Below are positions 6,307 to 6,384 of a DNA stretch of 6,384 bases, piece after piece (positions within the stretch are counted from its first letter, which is position 1; the number at the start of each line of letters is the position of its first letter). The notes beneath the pieces were generated by a model. That model did no database searches. It saw only the letters and a list, made by a program, of their open reading frames with translations, and had not been told where the DNA came from. This DNA comes from an uncultured Frankiales bacterium (lineage in GTDB: Bacteria > Actinomycetota > Actinomycetes > Mycobacteriales > SCTD01), in assembly GCA_946479905.1 (NCBI GenBank), contig CAMLIA010000218.1, forward strand, positions 1-6,384, in the 5' to 3' direction. The position numbers and the translations under genes are program-made.

Positions 6307-6310
6307 GGAG
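6307..6310 (+). promoter_or_regulatory. Shine-Dalgarno site GGAG for the gene starting at 6316
   Basis: GGAG ends five bases before the ATG at 6316. It supports this start over the ATG at 6297, which is in another frame and has poor third-position GC. Confidence 0.65.
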
Positions 6311-6315
6311 CCTCG

Positions 6316-6384
6316 ATGGACTTCGTCAGCACACCGTTCCCGCACCTGCACCTCGACGACCCGCGTCGGGAGATCCTCGCCAAC
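6316..6384 (+). CDS. N-terminal fragment of an unidentified gene (3' truncated by window)
   Basis: Twenty-three codons are visible, beginning MDFVSTPFPHLHLDDPRR. Twenty of the 22 codons after ATG end in G or C, and a GGAG ribosome site is correctly placed, so the start is credible. The visible part has no export signal or membrane segment. Too little is present to assign a family. It is in the same direction as the 118-residue gene, but a hairpin lies between them and co-transcription is uncertain. Confidence 0.6.
   Translation, partial: MDFVSTPFPHLHLDDPRREILAN

Noticed and set aside
6030..6383. Minus-strand open frame of 117 codons across the small gene and the following gap
   Set aside because: It runs antisense to two frames with strong coding bias and spans the hairpin region; no start signal or domain is visible.
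6297..6384. Alternative start ATG at 6297 for the last gene
   Set aside because: It is in a different frame with many A/T third positions and lacks a well-placed ribosome site, unlike the ATG at 6316.

Overview
The window is a gene-dense, very GC-rich piece of bacterial chromosome. Real reading frames are recognisable by G or C at almost every third codon position. GTG starts, 4-nt gene overlaps, a lipoprotein with a long Gly/Ser/Ala/Pro linker and a promoter placed to give leaderless mRNA all fit a high-GC actinomycete. That assignment is inferred from composition and gene style; no marker gene is present.

Layout. (1) Positions 1-490, plus strand: the 3' end of a gene that looks like a beta-lactamase-class serine hydrolase tail domain. 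It converges on the next block across an 18-bp gap. (2) Positions 509-5809, minus strand: a four-gene operon, read from right to left. The order is an NAD-type aldehyde dehydrogenase (4391-5809), a TetR-family repressor (3813-4394), a branched-chain-amino-acid-type (LivK-like) substrate-binding lipoprotein (2263-3816) and an S9-family prolyl-oligopeptidase-type serine peptidase (509-2266). Each junction is a 4-nt stop/start overlap (GTGA, ATGA, GTGA), so the four proteins are almost certainly co-transcribed and translationally coupled. (3) Positions 5810-5867: a compact divergent promoter region. The operon side has a good -35/-10 pair whose predicted start falls on the A of the dehydrogenase ATG. 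Several short palindromes are candidate sites for the TetR protein. (4) Positions 5868-6224, plus strand: a small gene for an exported or membrane-anchored Ser/Thr/Ala-rich protein of unknown function. A perfect 8-bp hairpin follows. (5) Positions 6316-6384, plus strand: the first 23 codons of another gene, not identified.

The operon is the most interesting part. It combines an orphan solute-binding lipoprotein (no permease or ATPase gene in the window), a cytoplasmic peptidase or amidase-like hydrolase, an aldehyde dehydrogenase and a probable self-controlling repressor. One reading is a ligand-inducible module that senses or captures an amide- or peptide-like compound outside the cell, hydrolyses it inside and oxidises an aldehyde product. 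This is inference from gene content; the sequence does not reveal the substrate. No RNA genes, insertion sequences, CRISPR arrays or origins were seen.
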